A DNA stretch of 33,230 nucleotides, taken from NCBI RefSeq assembly GCF_014652915.1, contig NZ_BMZS01000012.1, positions 1 through 33,230 on the forward strand, in the 5' to 3' direction. This DNA is from Thalassobaculum fulvum (GTDB lineage: Bacteria > Pseudomonadota > Alphaproteobacteria > Thalassobaculales > Thalassobaculaceae). The notes below the pieces were generated by a model. It had not been told where the DNA came from, searched no databases, and saw only the letters and a list, made by a program, of their open reading frames with translations. Shown piece by piece: positions 15,607 to 26,672 of this stretch (position 1 is the stretch's first letter; each line of letters opens with the position of its first letter). The translations under genes were made by a program, and so were the position numbers.

Positions 15607-16980
15607 TCAGTTCTCCTCCACCAGCCGGGCGTTGGCGGTCACCCGCTCGCGGTCGACCAGGATCGACGCGGTGGTGATCTGCGGGGCGATGCGGTGGCGC
15701 ACGCCGGCGCCGCCGGCCGGGCCCGAGCAGTACAGCGACAGCACCTCGTCGGCGATCCACTGGGCCATGTGCCTTTCGCCGCCGTGGGTCGCCATGCGGA
15801 CCCGGTACTCGCCGTCGTCCGGCCAGGACCGCGAGGCCCTGAGGTCGCCGCCGTCGCCGTCGAAGGTGGCGACCGTGCCGATCAGGTCGAAGCGCAGCGG
15901 CCAGTTGGTGCCGAGGTCGCGGACCCGGGTGCGCAGCACCTCGATCGCCAGCTCGGCGCGGGCCCTCGCGTTCGGCCCGGCATAGGTGATCTCGCCCTCG
16001 CCGAGCCAGCCGCCCTCGAAGCTGACCGTCGCCTTCAGGGTCGGCGGTTTCGGCTTGCCGCGGGCGCCGGTGATCCGCACCCGGTCGGGGCCGATCTCCT
16101 CGACCCGTACGCCGGAGATGTCGAGGGTCACGTCCGGCGTCAGGTAGGCCGACGGGTCGTGCATCTCGTACAGTAGCTGCTCCTTCACCGTGCGGTGGCT
16201 GACCAGGCCGCCGGTGTCGTCGGCCTTGCCGATCACCACGGTGCCGTCGGCCGAGATCTCGGCGATCGGGAAGCCGACATGGCCGAAATCCGGCACGTCC
16301 TTGTAGCCGGGGTCGGCGAAGTAGCCGCCGGTGACCTGGGCGCCGCATTCCAGCAGGTGGCCGGCCATGGTGCCGGCGGCAACCCGGTCGAGGTCGTCGA
16401 GCGACCAGCCGAACTCGTGCAGCAGGGGGCCGAGTGCCAGCGCCGGGTCGGCGCAGCGCCCGACCACCACCACGTCGGCGCCGAGCGCCAGGGCGTCGGC
16501 GATCGGCCGCGCCCCCAGGTAGACGTTGGCGGCGACCAGCCTGCCGTCCGGCATGGCGATGCCCTCGACCGGGTCGTGGCCGCGGATGTCGCCCTCGGTC
16601 ATCACCGCGGTCAGGTCGTCGCCCTCGACCACGGCGACCTTCAGGCCGGCGATACCGTCCTCGCGCGCCATCTCCAGGATCTTCCGGGCCCCGCCCAGCG
16701 GGTTGGCGGCGCCGAAGTTGGAGACTACGCGGATGCCGTTCGCCTTCACGCTCTTCAGCACCGGCCGCAGGATGCGCTCCAGGTAGGGCGAGTAGCCGGC
16801 CGCCGGGTTCTCGATCCTGGCCTGCTGGGCGAGTGCCAGGGTGCGTTCGGCCAGGGTCTCGTACATCAGGTAGCGCGGACCGGAGCGGCGGGCCAGGCTG
16901 GCGACCACGGGAACGGCGGCGTCCCATCGGTCGCCGGCAAACCCGGCCCCGCAGCCGATGTGGACGGTGGTGGCGGTCAC
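15607..16980 (-). CDS. AtuA family protein (acyclic terpene utilisation type, large domain)
   Basis: 457 residues. The opening VHIGCGAGFAGDRWDAAVPVV and the motifs YLMYETLAERTLALA, RIVSNFGAANPLGGARKILEMARE-like segment, ANVYLGARPIADALALGADVVVVGRCADPALALGPLLHEFGW, HLLECGAQVTGGYFADPGYKDVPDFGHVGFPIAEI match the DUF1446/AtuA family. In Pseudomonas AtuA belongs to the citronellol/geraniol pathway, but homologues occur widely near acyl-CoA enzymes. The start is GTG at 16980, with GGAGGAG about seven bases upstream. Translation is coupled to the small-domain gene at 15604. No AtuB-H homologues are visible here, so a terpene role should not be assumed. Confidence 0.88.
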   Translation of the reverse strand: MTATTVHIGCGAGFAGDRWDAAVPVVASLARRSGPRYLMYETLAERTLALAQQARIENPAAGYSPYLERILRPVLKSVKANGIRVVSNFGAANPLGGARKILEMAREDGIAGLKVAVVEGDDLTAVMTEGDIRGHDPVEGIAMPDGRLVAANVYLGARPIADALALGADVVVVGRCADPALALGPLLHEFGWSLDDLDRVAAGTMAGHLLECGAQVTGGYFADPGYKDVPDFGHVGFPIAEISADGTVVIGKADDTGGLVSHRTVKEQLLYEMHDPSAYLTPDVTLDISGVRVEEIGPDRVRITGARGKPKPPTLKATVSFEGGWLGEGEITYAGPNARARAELAIEVLRTRVRDLGTNWPLRFDLIGTVATFDGDGGDLRASRSWPDDGEYRVRMATHGGERHMAQWIADEVLSLYCSGPAGGAGVRHRIAPQITTASILVDRERVTANARLVEEN

Positions 16981-17456
16981 GCTGGTCTCCTCCGGGCGGT
17001 GTTTTCGTCAGACTAGCCGAGAGGGTCGGGGTGCCGGAACACCTGTTGTCCCGACGATCCGGAAAGACAGCATCGCCGTGTGGCGTTCCTTTGCCGTTGC
17101 TGGAGAATATGGTGACAGTGCACTTATCTAACAGCTGTGCAGCACGCCAACAGCCCAGGCGCGTCAATCGAGTGCACTGTCACTGGAATTCCCAGGTAGT
17201 CGCGGTGCAGCGCCGACATGACGGCGCGGAGCGAGAGGAGGGGGCGAAGATCGGCGCTGGGGCTGGCAATCACAGGCATCCCGTCGACCTTCGTCACCGC
17301 TGTGCAACGGACCCGCTGCAATTATTCAGTCAATCGCAGGCGAAGTCCAACAACCCTCGTGGGTATGCCTGGGATCGCGCGCGCCGGAACGAAGCGGTTG
17401 ACGGCGGCGGTCGCAGCCCGGTCAATTCGCCGGCCACCGTCACCCAGGAGCCTCCG
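16981..17456. other. 476-bp intergenic region without a convincing gene
   Basis: It separates the divergent AtuA pair and the beta-lactamase-like gene. The only clear structure is the hairpin element at 17111-17183. A slightly AT-richer stretch near 17318-17345 may hold the promoter of the plus-strand gene, but I cannot assign hexamers. A short minus-strand open frame (17124-17321) overlaps the hairpin and looks spurious. Confidence 0.6.
17111..17183. repeat. GTGACAGTGCA hairpin element, copy 1
   Basis: GTGACAGTGCACT (17112-17124) and AGTGCACTGTCAC (17171-17183) form a perfect 13-bp inverted repeat with a 46-base loop. The left arm and what follows (GGTGACAGTGCACTTATCT) recur with one change at 30407-30425. 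This is a dispersed REP-like palindrome; related sequences are often associated with REP-associated tyrosine transposases, but none is present here. Confidence 0.8.
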
Positions 17457-18632
17457 ATGCAGGACCCGACCGCCGTGCCGACGCTTCCCGAGCAGCCCGA
17501 TGCCGCCTTGGCCGGCCGGGTCGACGCCGTGCTCGACGGCTACGTCGGCAGCTCGATCGTCGGGGCGGTCGTGCACGTGGTGCGCGACGGCAGGCTGGTC
17601 TACCGGCGGGCCGCCGGGCACGCCGACCGCGAGAGCGGCCGGGCGATGGCGGTCGACACGCCGTTCCGGCTGGCCTCGGTGACCAAGCCCTACGTGACGG
17701 TCGCGGCCCTCGCCCTGGTCGACCGCGGGATCCTGGAGCTCGACGCCCCGATCACCCGCTGGCTGCCGGACTTCCGTCCGCGGTTCGACGGGGCCGAGGC
17801 GGCGATCACCCTGCGGCACCTGCTGACCCACACCTCGGGCCTCGCCTACGGCTTCGCCCAGGGCCCGGACGGGCCGTACCCGAAGGCCGGGATCTCCGAC
17901 GGCATCGACCGGCCGGGCTTCGGCCTGGCCGAGAACCTGCGCCGGCTCGCCGCCGCGCCGCTGACCTTCGCGCCCGGCTCGGCCTGGCTGTACTCGCTGG
18001 CGACCGACGTCCTGGGCGCGGTGCTGCAGGCCGCGGCCGGCCGGCCGCTGGCCGAGGTGGTGCGCGACCAGGTGACCGGTCCGCTCGGGCTCGGCCACAC
18101 CATGTTCGTCGCCGCCGACCCGGAGGCGCTGGCGACCGCCTATGCCGACTCGCCGGCCGGCCCGGTGCGGATGACCGATCCGCACGACCTGCCGTTCGGC
18201 GAGGGCGGGGCGATCCGGTTCGCGCCGTCGCGGGCCGGGGACGCCGCGGCCTATCCGTCGGGCGGCGCCGGCATGGTCGGCACCGCGCCGGAGTTCGTCG
18301 CCCTGCTGGAGACCCTGCGGACCGGCGGCGCCCCGCTGCTGCGCCCGGAGACGGTCGCGGCGCTGACCGCCAACCAGGTCGGCACCAAGGCCGAGCAGGG
18401 GATCGGCGCCGGCTGGGGCTTCGGCCTCGGGGTCGCGGTGCTGGTCGATCCGGTCGCCGGCGCCACGCCGCAGGCGGCCGGGACCTGGCGCTGGGGCGGG
18501 GTGTACGGGCACAACTGGTTCGTCGACCCGGCGGCCGGGCTGACCGTGGTGACCTTCACCAACACTGCGGTGGCCGGCATGAACGGCCCGATCCGCGAGG
18601 CGATCCGCGACGCGGTGTACGGGGCGGGCTGA
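17457..18632 (+). CDS. Serine hydrolase, class C beta-lactamase-like (beta-lactamase family)
   Basis: 391 residues. Ser74 and Lys77 lie in the ASVTK (SxxK) motif, Tyr179 in WLYSLATDVLG is the expected YxN-type base, and LLTHTSGLAYGF, PLGLGHTMF and GGAGMVGTAPEFVALLE are typical of the family, which covers esterases, D-aminopeptidases and carboxypeptidases as well as AmpC. No signal peptide is seen (MQDPTAVPTLPEQPDAAL), which argues for a cytoplasmic esterase or peptidase rather than a true beta-lactamase. The ATG at 17457 has CAGGAG six bases upstream; the longer open frame has no support. Confidence 0.88.
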   Translation: MQDPTAVPTLPEQPDAALAGRVDAVLDGYVGSSIVGAVVHVVRDGRLVYRRAAGHADRESGRAMAVDTPFRLASVTKPYVTVAALALVDRGILELDAPITRWLPDFRPRFDGAEAAITLRHLLTHTSGLAYGFAQGPDGPYPKAGISDGIDRPGFGLAENLRRLAAAPLTFAPGSAWLYSLATDVLGAVLQAAAGRPLAEVVRDQVTGPLGLGHTMFVAADPEALATAYADSPAGPVRMTDPHDLPFGEGGAIRFAPSRAGDAAAYPSGGAGMVGTAPEFVALLETLRTGGAPLLRPETVAALTANQVGTKAEQGIGAGWGFGLGVAVLVDPVAGATPQAAGTWRWGGVYGHNWFVDPAAGLTVVTFTNTAVAGMNGPIREAIRDAVYGAG

Positions 18633-18657
18633 GCGTCCGTTCGGCGGGTGCCCGTTG

Positions 18658-18797
18658 CCGGGTGGGTTCCGGCTCCGTCCCGCCGCTGGCGGTCCGGTCC
18701 GGAATGACGACAGAGAAAGAAGATCGAGCCAGCGTCCCTCCTCCTGTCGTCATTCCGGCCGGAGCGACATTGTCGCGAAGAGCCGGAACCCGCCCGG
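18658..18797. repeat. Composite inverted-repeat element, copy C
   Basis: Inner arms CCGGAATGACGACAG (18699-18713) and CTGTCGTCATTCCGG (18744-18758) pair perfectly over 15 bp. Outer arms at 18658-18674 and 18781-18797 pair over 17 positions with one G-T wobble (core GGGTTCCGGCT / AGCCGGAACCC). The plan is that of copies A and B: REP-like halves in opposite orientation. It lies between two plus-strand genes. Confidence 0.82.
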
Positions 18798-18901
18798 CGA
18801 CGGGTGCAGGCCACCGGAATGCGTCGTTGCCGGGGCCGGTCCGGTGCGCCTAAGCTCCACGCCCCACCGGTTCGCATGCCCTTCCCCGGAGTACCCCGTC
18901 G

Positions 18902-20083
18902 ATGCCCGTCCTCAACCGCATTGCCGAATTCCATGAGGAGATGACCCGCTGGCGGCGCGAGATGCACGCCCATCCGGAGACCGCGTTCGAGGAGGTCTGG
19001 ACCTCGGACTTCATCGCCGCCCGGCTGGCGGAGATCGGCGTCGACCGGATCGAGCGGGGCATCGCCAGGACCGGCATCGTCGCGACCATCAAGGGCCAGG
19101 GCTCGTCGGAGCGGTCGATCGGGCTGCGCGCCGACTTCGACGCCCTCGACATCACCGAGACCACCGGCAAGGAGTGGGCGTCGACCATCCCCGGCAAGAT
19201 GCACGCCTGCGGCCACGACGGCCACACCACCATGCTGCTGGGGGCGGCCAAGTACCTGGCCGAGACCCGGAACTTCGACGGTACCGCGGTGCTGATCTTC
19301 CAGCCGGCCGAGGAGAACGAGGGCGGCGGAAGGGTGATGGTCGAGGAGGGGCTGTTCGAGCGCTTCCCGGTCGACGCGGTGTACGGCATGCACAACCGGC
19401 CGGGCCTGGCGCTCGGCAAGATGTGCATGCGCGCGGGCCCGGCGATGGCCGGCTTCGACATCTTCGAGATCACCATCCACGGCTATGGCGGCCACGCCGC
19501 CCGGCCGCACACCACCATCGACCCGGTGGTGGTGCAGGCGCACATCGTGCAGGCGCTGCAGACCATCGCCAGCCGGCACACCGACCCGCTGGACAGCGTG
19601 GTGGTGTCGATCACCCAGGTGCACGGCGGCGACACCTGGAACGTGATCCCGGAGAAGGTGGTGCTGCGCGGCACCGTGCGGGCGTTCCGGACCGAGGTGC
19701 AGGACCGTACCGAGGCCACCATGAGCCGGCTGTGCCGCAACGTCGCCGCGGCGTTCGACGCCTCGGTCGACGTCCGCTACGAGCGCCGCTACCCGCCGCT
19801 GTCGAACCACGCCGAGCATGTGGAGAAGTGCGCGGCGGTGGCGTGCGACCTGCTGGGGGCCGAGAACGTCGACACCGATCCGGCACCGGTCATGGGGTCG
19901 GAGGATTTCGCCTTCATGCTGAACGAGCGGCCCGGCGCCTACGTCAACCTCGGCAACGGCACCGGCCAGGACGGCGGGGTCATGGTCCACAACCCGGGCT
20001 ACGACTTCAACGACGCGGCGCTGCCGCACGGCGCCTCGTTCTGGGCCCGACTGATCGAGACCCTGATGCCGCGGGCCGCTTAG
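18902..20083 (+). CDS. M20 family amidohydrolase (hippurate hydrolase-like)
   Basis: 393 residues, usual length for the family. Metal-site motifs: HAHPETAFEE at the N-terminus, RADFDALDI, HACGHDGHTTMLLGAAKYLAE with Cys103, His105 and His108 in the family's characteristic positions, FQPAEENEGGGRVMVEEGLF with the catalytic/ligand pair Glu137-Glu138, YGMHNRPGLALG, and GSEDFAFML near the end. The dimerisation segment contains GYGGHAARPHTTIDPV. Family members hydrolyse N-acyl amino acids or related amides in the cytoplasm. The ATG at 18902 lacks a strong ribosome site, but homology starts at once. Separated from the upstream gene by the palindromic element, so it may be transcribed alone. Confidence 0.93.
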   Translation: MPVLNRIAEFHEEMTRWRREMHAHPETAFEEVWTSDFIAARLAEIGVDRIERGIARTGIVATIKGQGSSERSIGLRADFDALDITETTGKEWASTIPGKMHACGHDGHTTMLLGAAKYLAETRNFDGTAVLIFQPAEENEGGGRVMVEEGLFERFPVDAVYGMHNRPGLALGKMCMRAGPAMAGFDIFEITIHGYGGHAARPHTTIDPVVVQAHIVQALQTIASRHTDPLDSVVVSITQVHGGDTWNVIPEKVVLRGTVRAFRTEVQDRTEATMSRLCRNVAAAFDASVDVRYERRYPPLSNHAEHVEKCAAVACDLLGAENVDTDPAPVMGSEDFAFMLNERPGAYVNLGNGTGQDGGVMVHNPGYDFNDAALPHGASFWARLIETLMPRAA

Positions 20084-20227
20084 GCGCCTCGCCGGATCGT
20101 CGGGCAACGCCGGGCTTTTAGGGATCGTTAAGGCGTTTCGCCGAAGCTGTCCGCCGTGAACCGGTCGGCGGAGCGGGAACCTGGGCGCACAAGTCCCGGA
20201 AATCCGCTCCGACGGGGGAGGCGGTGG

Positions 20228-22993
<2,766 letters not shown>

Positions 22994-23008
22994 CGGAGCG
23001 CCCGGGGC

Positions 23009-23317
23009 CTATTCCTCAGTCACGTCCGGGGACGCTGCCGCCGAGCGGTCCCCGCGGCGGAAAAGCCCCTGCATGACCTGGCCCAGCGCGTTGTGCAGGT
23101 TGCGGACCGCCGACCGCGACAGGATCAGCCGGCCGACGACCGCGTGCTCCTGCGCGTGACCGTCCGGGGTCGATCGCATGTTGACGAGGTTCATGCGCAC
23201 GATGCCGTCGCGCACGGTCGCCCCGATCACGCCGTCGACGAAGATCTCCGCGCACTGCGGGTCGACGACGACCTTGATGTCGCCGTGAGACCCGCCCGGC
23301 CGTTCCTGGTCGCTCAT
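23009..23317 (-). CDS. Small conserved-type hypothetical protein (DUF3467-like pattern)
   Basis: 102 residues. The body (VVVDPQCAEIFVDGVIGATVRDGIVRMNLVNMRS, then AVVGRLILSRSAVRNLHNALGQVMQGL) shows a beta strand set followed by a helix, recalling the DUF3467 pattern in which a strand ending R.(I/V)(V/L)(M/L)S is followed by an amphipathic helix. That resemblance is by eye only. There is no signal peptide. The ATG at 23317 is preceded by GAGG nine bases upstream. It lies downstream of the SDR gene on the same strand (59-base gap) and converges with the histidine kinase, with only 15 bases between stops. Function unknown. Confidence 0.7.
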   Translation of the reverse strand: MSDQERPGGSHGDIKVVVDPQCAEIFVDGVIGATVRDGIVRMNLVNMRSTPDGHAQEHAVVGRLILSRSAVRNLHNALGQVMQGLFRRGDRSAAASPDVTEE

Positions 23318-23376
23318 GTAGCCGATCCTCGAGAACAATTGAGTCGAAAGCACTCTATCATCTGCAGCCGCTGGTT

Positions 23377-24171
23377 CTAGCCGATCTTGAGGTGGTGTCC
23401 GCCGTCGACCGGCAGGCAGACGCCGTTGACGTACTTGGCCTCGTCGGAGGCCAGGAACAGGGCGGCGTTGGCGACGTCCCAGGCGTCGCCCATCCTGCCG
23501 GTCGGCGACAGCGCGTCGCGCTCGCGGATCATGCTCTCGACGTCGGCGTACTGGCCGGCGATCTGGCTGCGGATCAGCGGCGTGTCCATCAGCCCGGGCA
23601 TGATCACGTTCGCCCGGATGCCCTGGGCCGCATACTGCAGGGCGAGGCCGCAGGTGAACTGGTTCAGCCCGCCCTTGGAGGCGTAGTAGGAGGCGTACGG
23701 GTAGCCGACCCAGCGGATCGCGGCGACCGACGAGACGTTCACGATCGCGCCCTTGCCCTGCGCCAGCATGACCGGCAGCACGTGCTTGCAGGTCAGGAAC
23801 ACGCTGGTCAGGTTGACGTCCATCACCCGCTGCCAGTCGGCCTCGTCGAGTTCGATCGGACCGCCCATCTTGGCGATGCCGACGTTGTTCTGCAGGACGT
23901 CGACGCGTCCCCAGCGTGCCACGGTATCGTCGACCACCGCCTTCACCGCCGCCGAGTCGGTGACGTCGCAGGTGCGGGCCACCGCGGTGCCGCCCTCGGC
24001 CTCGATGATCCCGGCGGTCTCCTCGGCGGCCGCCGCGACGACGTCGACGCACACCACCTTGGCACCCGCGCGGGCGAAGGTGACGGCGGTCGCCTTGCCG
24101 TTGCCCCATCCGGGACCGGACGATCCGGCCCCCATCACCAGGGCGATCCTGTCCTGCAACCGGCCGGTCAT
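23377..24171 (-). CDS. SDR family NAD(P)-dependent oxidoreductase
   Basis: 264 residues. Classical short-chain dehydrogenase: cofactor motif GAGSSGPGWGNG (an expanded form of TGxxxGxG), CDVTDSAAV, NNVGIAKMGGPIEL, catalytic Ser near 148 in NVSSVAAIRW, Tyr162 and Lys166 in YYASKGG, and PVDGGHHLKIG at the C-terminus. It should oxidise or reduce an alcohol/ketone pair. Asp in VVCVDVVAA after the second strand suggests a preference for NAD(H). The ATG at 24171 is chosen for GGAG seven bases upstream; the frame runs on to 24237 without support. Divergent from the membrane protein at 24231. Confidence 0.92.
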   Translation of the reverse strand: MTGRLQDRIALVMGAGSSGPGWGNGKATAVTFARAGAKVVCVDVVAAAAEETAGIIEAEGGTAVARTCDVTDSAAVKAVVDDTVARWGRVDVLQNNVGIAKMGGPIELDEADWQRVMDVNLTSVFLTCKHVLPVMLAQGKGAIVNVSSVAAIRWVGYPYASYYASKGGLNQFTCGLALQYAAQGIRANVIMPGLMDTPLIRSQIAGQYADVESMIRERDALSPTGRMGDAWDVANAALFLASDEAKYVNGVCLPVDGGHHLKIG

Positions 24172-24230
24172 CGGTGTCTCCTCCGTCTGGATCGTTGCTT
24201 TGCCCACGACAGTGCGCGACCGTCGGCCCG

Positions 24231-25559
24231 ATGACAATCGCCGCCCTTAACCGGCGGTGGCGCCCGCCGGTGCTCCTGGCGATCTGGGCCGCCGCCTTCG
24301 TCCTGCTCTGGGTCGACCTCGACTGGCTGCACGCCGCGGCCTCGACGGCGCTCGGCCTGCTGGTGGTGCTGTCGCTGCTGGACGCCCGGCGCGAGACCTG
24401 GTTGGTGGTCGGCCTGATCGCCGCGCTCGGCGGACTGCTGCTGCTGTTCGGCGGCGATCCCGGGCAGATCCTGCACGGCCTGGACCGCAGCCTGGTGTTC
24501 GCGGCCCTGCTGCCGACGCTGTCGCTGACCCGGGCGGTGGCACGCGGCATGCGCTCGGTGCGGGTCGCCCAGCACCGGATCGCGACCCTGCCGCTGCGCT
24601 GGGCCGGGATCGGCCTGCTGTTCGGGGCGCACGCCTTCGGCAGCGTGCTGACCACCGGCGCGTTCGCGCTGATGAGCGCGGTGGTGCCCGACGACGCGCC
24701 GGAGCCGACCCGCCGGGCGGCGGCGCTCGCCACCCTGCGCGGCATGAACACCGTGGCGCTGTTCTCGCCGTTCCTGGTCGGGTTCGCGGTCGCCTACACC
24801 TATCTGCCCGACGTGCCGGTGTGGCAGGTGTTCGCACTCGGGGGGGCGCTGGCGGCCGCCGGGCACGCGATCGCGCTGGCGCTGTTCGCGCGGCCGCTGT
24901 CGATCGAGGGGGTGCGGGCCGGCCTCGGCTGCCTGGCGCCGATCGCGCTGCCGATGGGCGGGGCCGCAGCGCTGGTGGTGATCGCCAGCCAGTTGCTGCC
25001 GGTCTCGACCCTGGGGGCGGTGCTGGTGGTGATGCCGGCGCTCGCGGTGCTGCACTTCGCCGTCCGGCCGCACCGGGCGGTTCCGGTGCTTACCGAGACC
25101 CGGGACGCCATGGGGCGGCTCGGCGACGACCTGGCGGTGGTGTCGGCGGCGATGATCCTCGGCACCCTGGCGGAGACCGCGCCGCCGATCCGCGAGGCGG
25201 TGGCGCCGTGGATCGCCGCCCACCTGCCGCCCTGGGCGGCGTTCGGGGTGACGTCGGGCTCGATGATCGCCTTCGCCCTGGTCGGCATGCACCCGATGAT
25301 CACCGGCACCGTCATGATGGCGGCGTTCGCCGGCTCCGGGCTGGCGATCGCCGACCTGCCGCTGATGCTGGCCATGCTGTTCGGCTGGGGGCTCGGCTCG
25401 ATGAACTCGATCAGCTCGCTGTCGCTGATCACCGCGGCCCAGATGTTCCGGGTGCGGCCGCTCGGCCTGGCGTTCGGTCCGAACCTGCTGTTCACCCTGG
25501 TGTTCGGGCTGCTGACCACCGCGGTCCTGACCGCGCTGAACGCCGAGCTGGCCGGCTGA
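24231..25559 (+). CDS. Polytopic membrane protein, putative ion/organic-anion transporter
   Basis: 442 residues, mostly hydrophobic, with about 11-12 predicted membrane helices beginning at PPVLLAIWAAAFVLLWV. A charged loop (VRPHRAVPVLTETRDAMGRLGDD) divides it near the middle. The second half contains FALVGMHPMITGTVMMAAF and GWGLGSMNSISSLSLITAAQMF, helix-break-like stretches reminiscent of ion-transporter superfamily carriers (CitMHS/ArsB/DcuC type), but I cannot name a family with confidence. It sits in the inner membrane. The ATG at 24231 is 59 bases from the divergent SDR start and is preferred over the open frame extending to 24174 because homologous-looking hydrophobic sequence begins just after it. 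It ends nine bases before the convergent LysR gene. Confidence 0.75.
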   Translation: MTIAALNRRWRPPVLLAIWAAAFVLLWVDLDWLHAAASTALGLLVVLSLLDARRETWLVVGLIAALGGLLLLFGGDPGQILHGLDRSLVFAALLPTLSLTRAVARGMRSVRVAQHRIATLPLRWAGIGLLFGAHAFGSVLTTGAFALMSAVVPDDAPEPTRRAAALATLRGMNTVALFSPFLVGFAVAYTYLPDVPVWQVFALGGALAAAGHAIALALFARPLSIEGVRAGLGCLAPIALPMGGAAALVVIASQLLPVSTLGAVLVVMPALAVLHFAVRPHRAVPVLTETRDAMGRLGDDLAVVSAAMILGTLAETAPPIREAVAPWIAAHLPPWAAFGVTSGSMIAFALVGMHPMITGTVMMAAFAGSGLAIADLPLMLAMLFGWGLGSMNSISSLSLITAAQMFRVRPLGLAFGPNLLFTLVFGLLTTAVLTALNAELAG

Positions 25560-25568
25560 GCGCCGGGG

Positions 25569-26510
25569 TCAGTCGGCGGCGTCGCTCGATGCCTGGGCGC
25601 CGTTCATGTAGTCGAGCCAGTACGGGCGCGGCCCGTAGACCTCGACCAGATAGTCGACGAACGCCCGGACCTTCGGCGACAGATGCCGGTTCGACGGGTA
25701 GACGGCGTAGATCGGCACGTCCTCGCGCACGTACTCGTCCAGCACCGGGACCAGCCGGCCCGACTTGATGTGCTCGCCGACCACATGGGCCGCCAGCATG
25801 GCGAGCCCGGCGCCGGACAGCGCCAGCGCCAGGATCGAGTCGCCGTGGTTGGTCGAGATCGTGCCGCGGGCCCGGATCACGGCTTCCTGGCCGTCCACCA
25901 CGAAGTGCCAGTCGTTGATCGGGCTGCCCGGCTGCAGGGTGATGAGCGCGTGGTCGTTGACCTCTTCCGGGCGGGTCGGCGTGCCCCATTTCGCCAGGTA
26001 TTCCGGGGCGGCGACCAGCTTGCGGTGGTTCGGCGCCAGCTTGCGGGCGATCAGCGATGAATCCTTGAGCTGGGCGATGCGGATCGCCAGGTCGACGCCT
26101 TCCTCGACCAGGTCGACCAGCCGGTCGGCGACCAGCATCTGGATCTGGACCTCCGGGTTGCGGTCCATGAAGCCGGGCAGGTGCGGGGCGACGTGGCGGT
26201 GCGCGAAGGTCGACGGCGCGGTGATCTTCAGCAGGCCGCGCGGCGAGCTGTGAGCGGTGGAGACTGCGGCCTCGGCCTCGTCGACGTCGGCGAGGATGCG
26301 CTTGCAGCGCTCGTAGTAGGCGGCGCCGACCTCGGTCAGGCTGACCCGCCTGGTGGTGCGGTTCAGAAGCCGGACCCCGAGGCGGTCCTCGAGCGCGGAG
26401 AGCTGCTTCGACACCACCGACGGCGACAGGTTCATGTGCCGCGCGGCCCCGGCGAGGCTGCTGTTCTCCACGACCGCCACGAAGATTGTCATTCCAGTCA
26501 ACACGTCCAC
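25569..26510 (-). CDS. LysR family transcriptional regulator
   Basis: 313 residues. The winged HTH occupies residues 1-60 (TIFVAVVENSSLAGAARHMNLSPSVVSKQLSALEDRLGVRLLNRTTRRVSLTEVG), then a linker helix and a periplasmic-binding-protein-like effector domain (PRGLLKITAPSTFAHRHVAPHLPGF ... GAGLAMLAAHVVGEHI). This is the usual length. The start is GTG at 26510, with GGAGGAT eight bases upstream. An inverted repeat with exact T-N11-A geometry lies 30-50 bases upstream, between this gene and the divergent small gene, so autoregulation and control of that gene are likely. The membrane protein converges on it, so it is less likely to be the target. Confidence 0.95.
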   Translation of the reverse strand: MDVLTGMTIFVAVVENSSLAGAARHMNLSPSVVSKQLSALEDRLGVRLLNRTTRRVSLTEVGAAYYERCKRILADVDEAEAAVSTAHSSPRGLLKITAPSTFAHRHVAPHLPGFMDRNPEVQIQMLVADRLVDLVEEGVDLAIRIAQLKDSSLIARKLAPNHRKLVAAPEYLAKWGTPTRPEEVNDHALITLQPGSPINDWHFVVDGQEAVIRARGTISTNHGDSILALALSGAGLAMLAAHVVGEHIKSGRLVPVLDEYVREDVPIYAVYPSNRHLSPKVRAFVDYLVEVYGPRPYWLDYMNGAQASSDAAD

Positions 26511-26539
26511 AGGCGATCCTCCCCCCAGACTTTTTTGTT

Positions 26540-26562
26540 ATTCATTCTTTGAAGGCATGAAT
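26540..26562. promoter_or_regulatory. LysR box (ATTCAT-N11-ATGAAT)
   Basis: A perfect 6-bp inverted repeat, ATTCAT at 26540-26545 and ATGAAT at 26557-26562, spaced by 11 bases. The inner bases give T26545-N11-A26557, the classical LysR-family recognition geometry. It lies in the AT-rich region between the LysR gene (start 26510) and the small gene at 26673, where it could serve both promoters. Confidence 0.7.
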
Positions 26563-26672
26563 GAGATCGCATCGTATCCCATTATCCGTCACGAATAAAG
26601 GGTTTACCTTCCAACTCAGTTCAGACGGGACCGTTCGGCCGACGCCCCGCCTTCCGTTCAAAGGAGGCAGAC

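Noticed and set aside
17124-17321. A 65-codon minus-strand open frame in the AtuA/beta-lactamase gap
   Set aside because: It overlaps the hairpin arm, has no ribosome site and no recognisable pattern.
16434-17456. N-terminal extension of the beta-lactamase-like gene by about 340 codons
   Set aside because: The extension is antisense to the AtuA gene and Arg/Pro-rich; the ATG at 17457 has a good ribosome site.
10532-18797. Composite palindromes read as ends of a single mobile element between copies A and C
   Set aside because: The intervening genes lack any transposase or recombinase, and a third copy lies inside; a dispersed repeat family explains them better.
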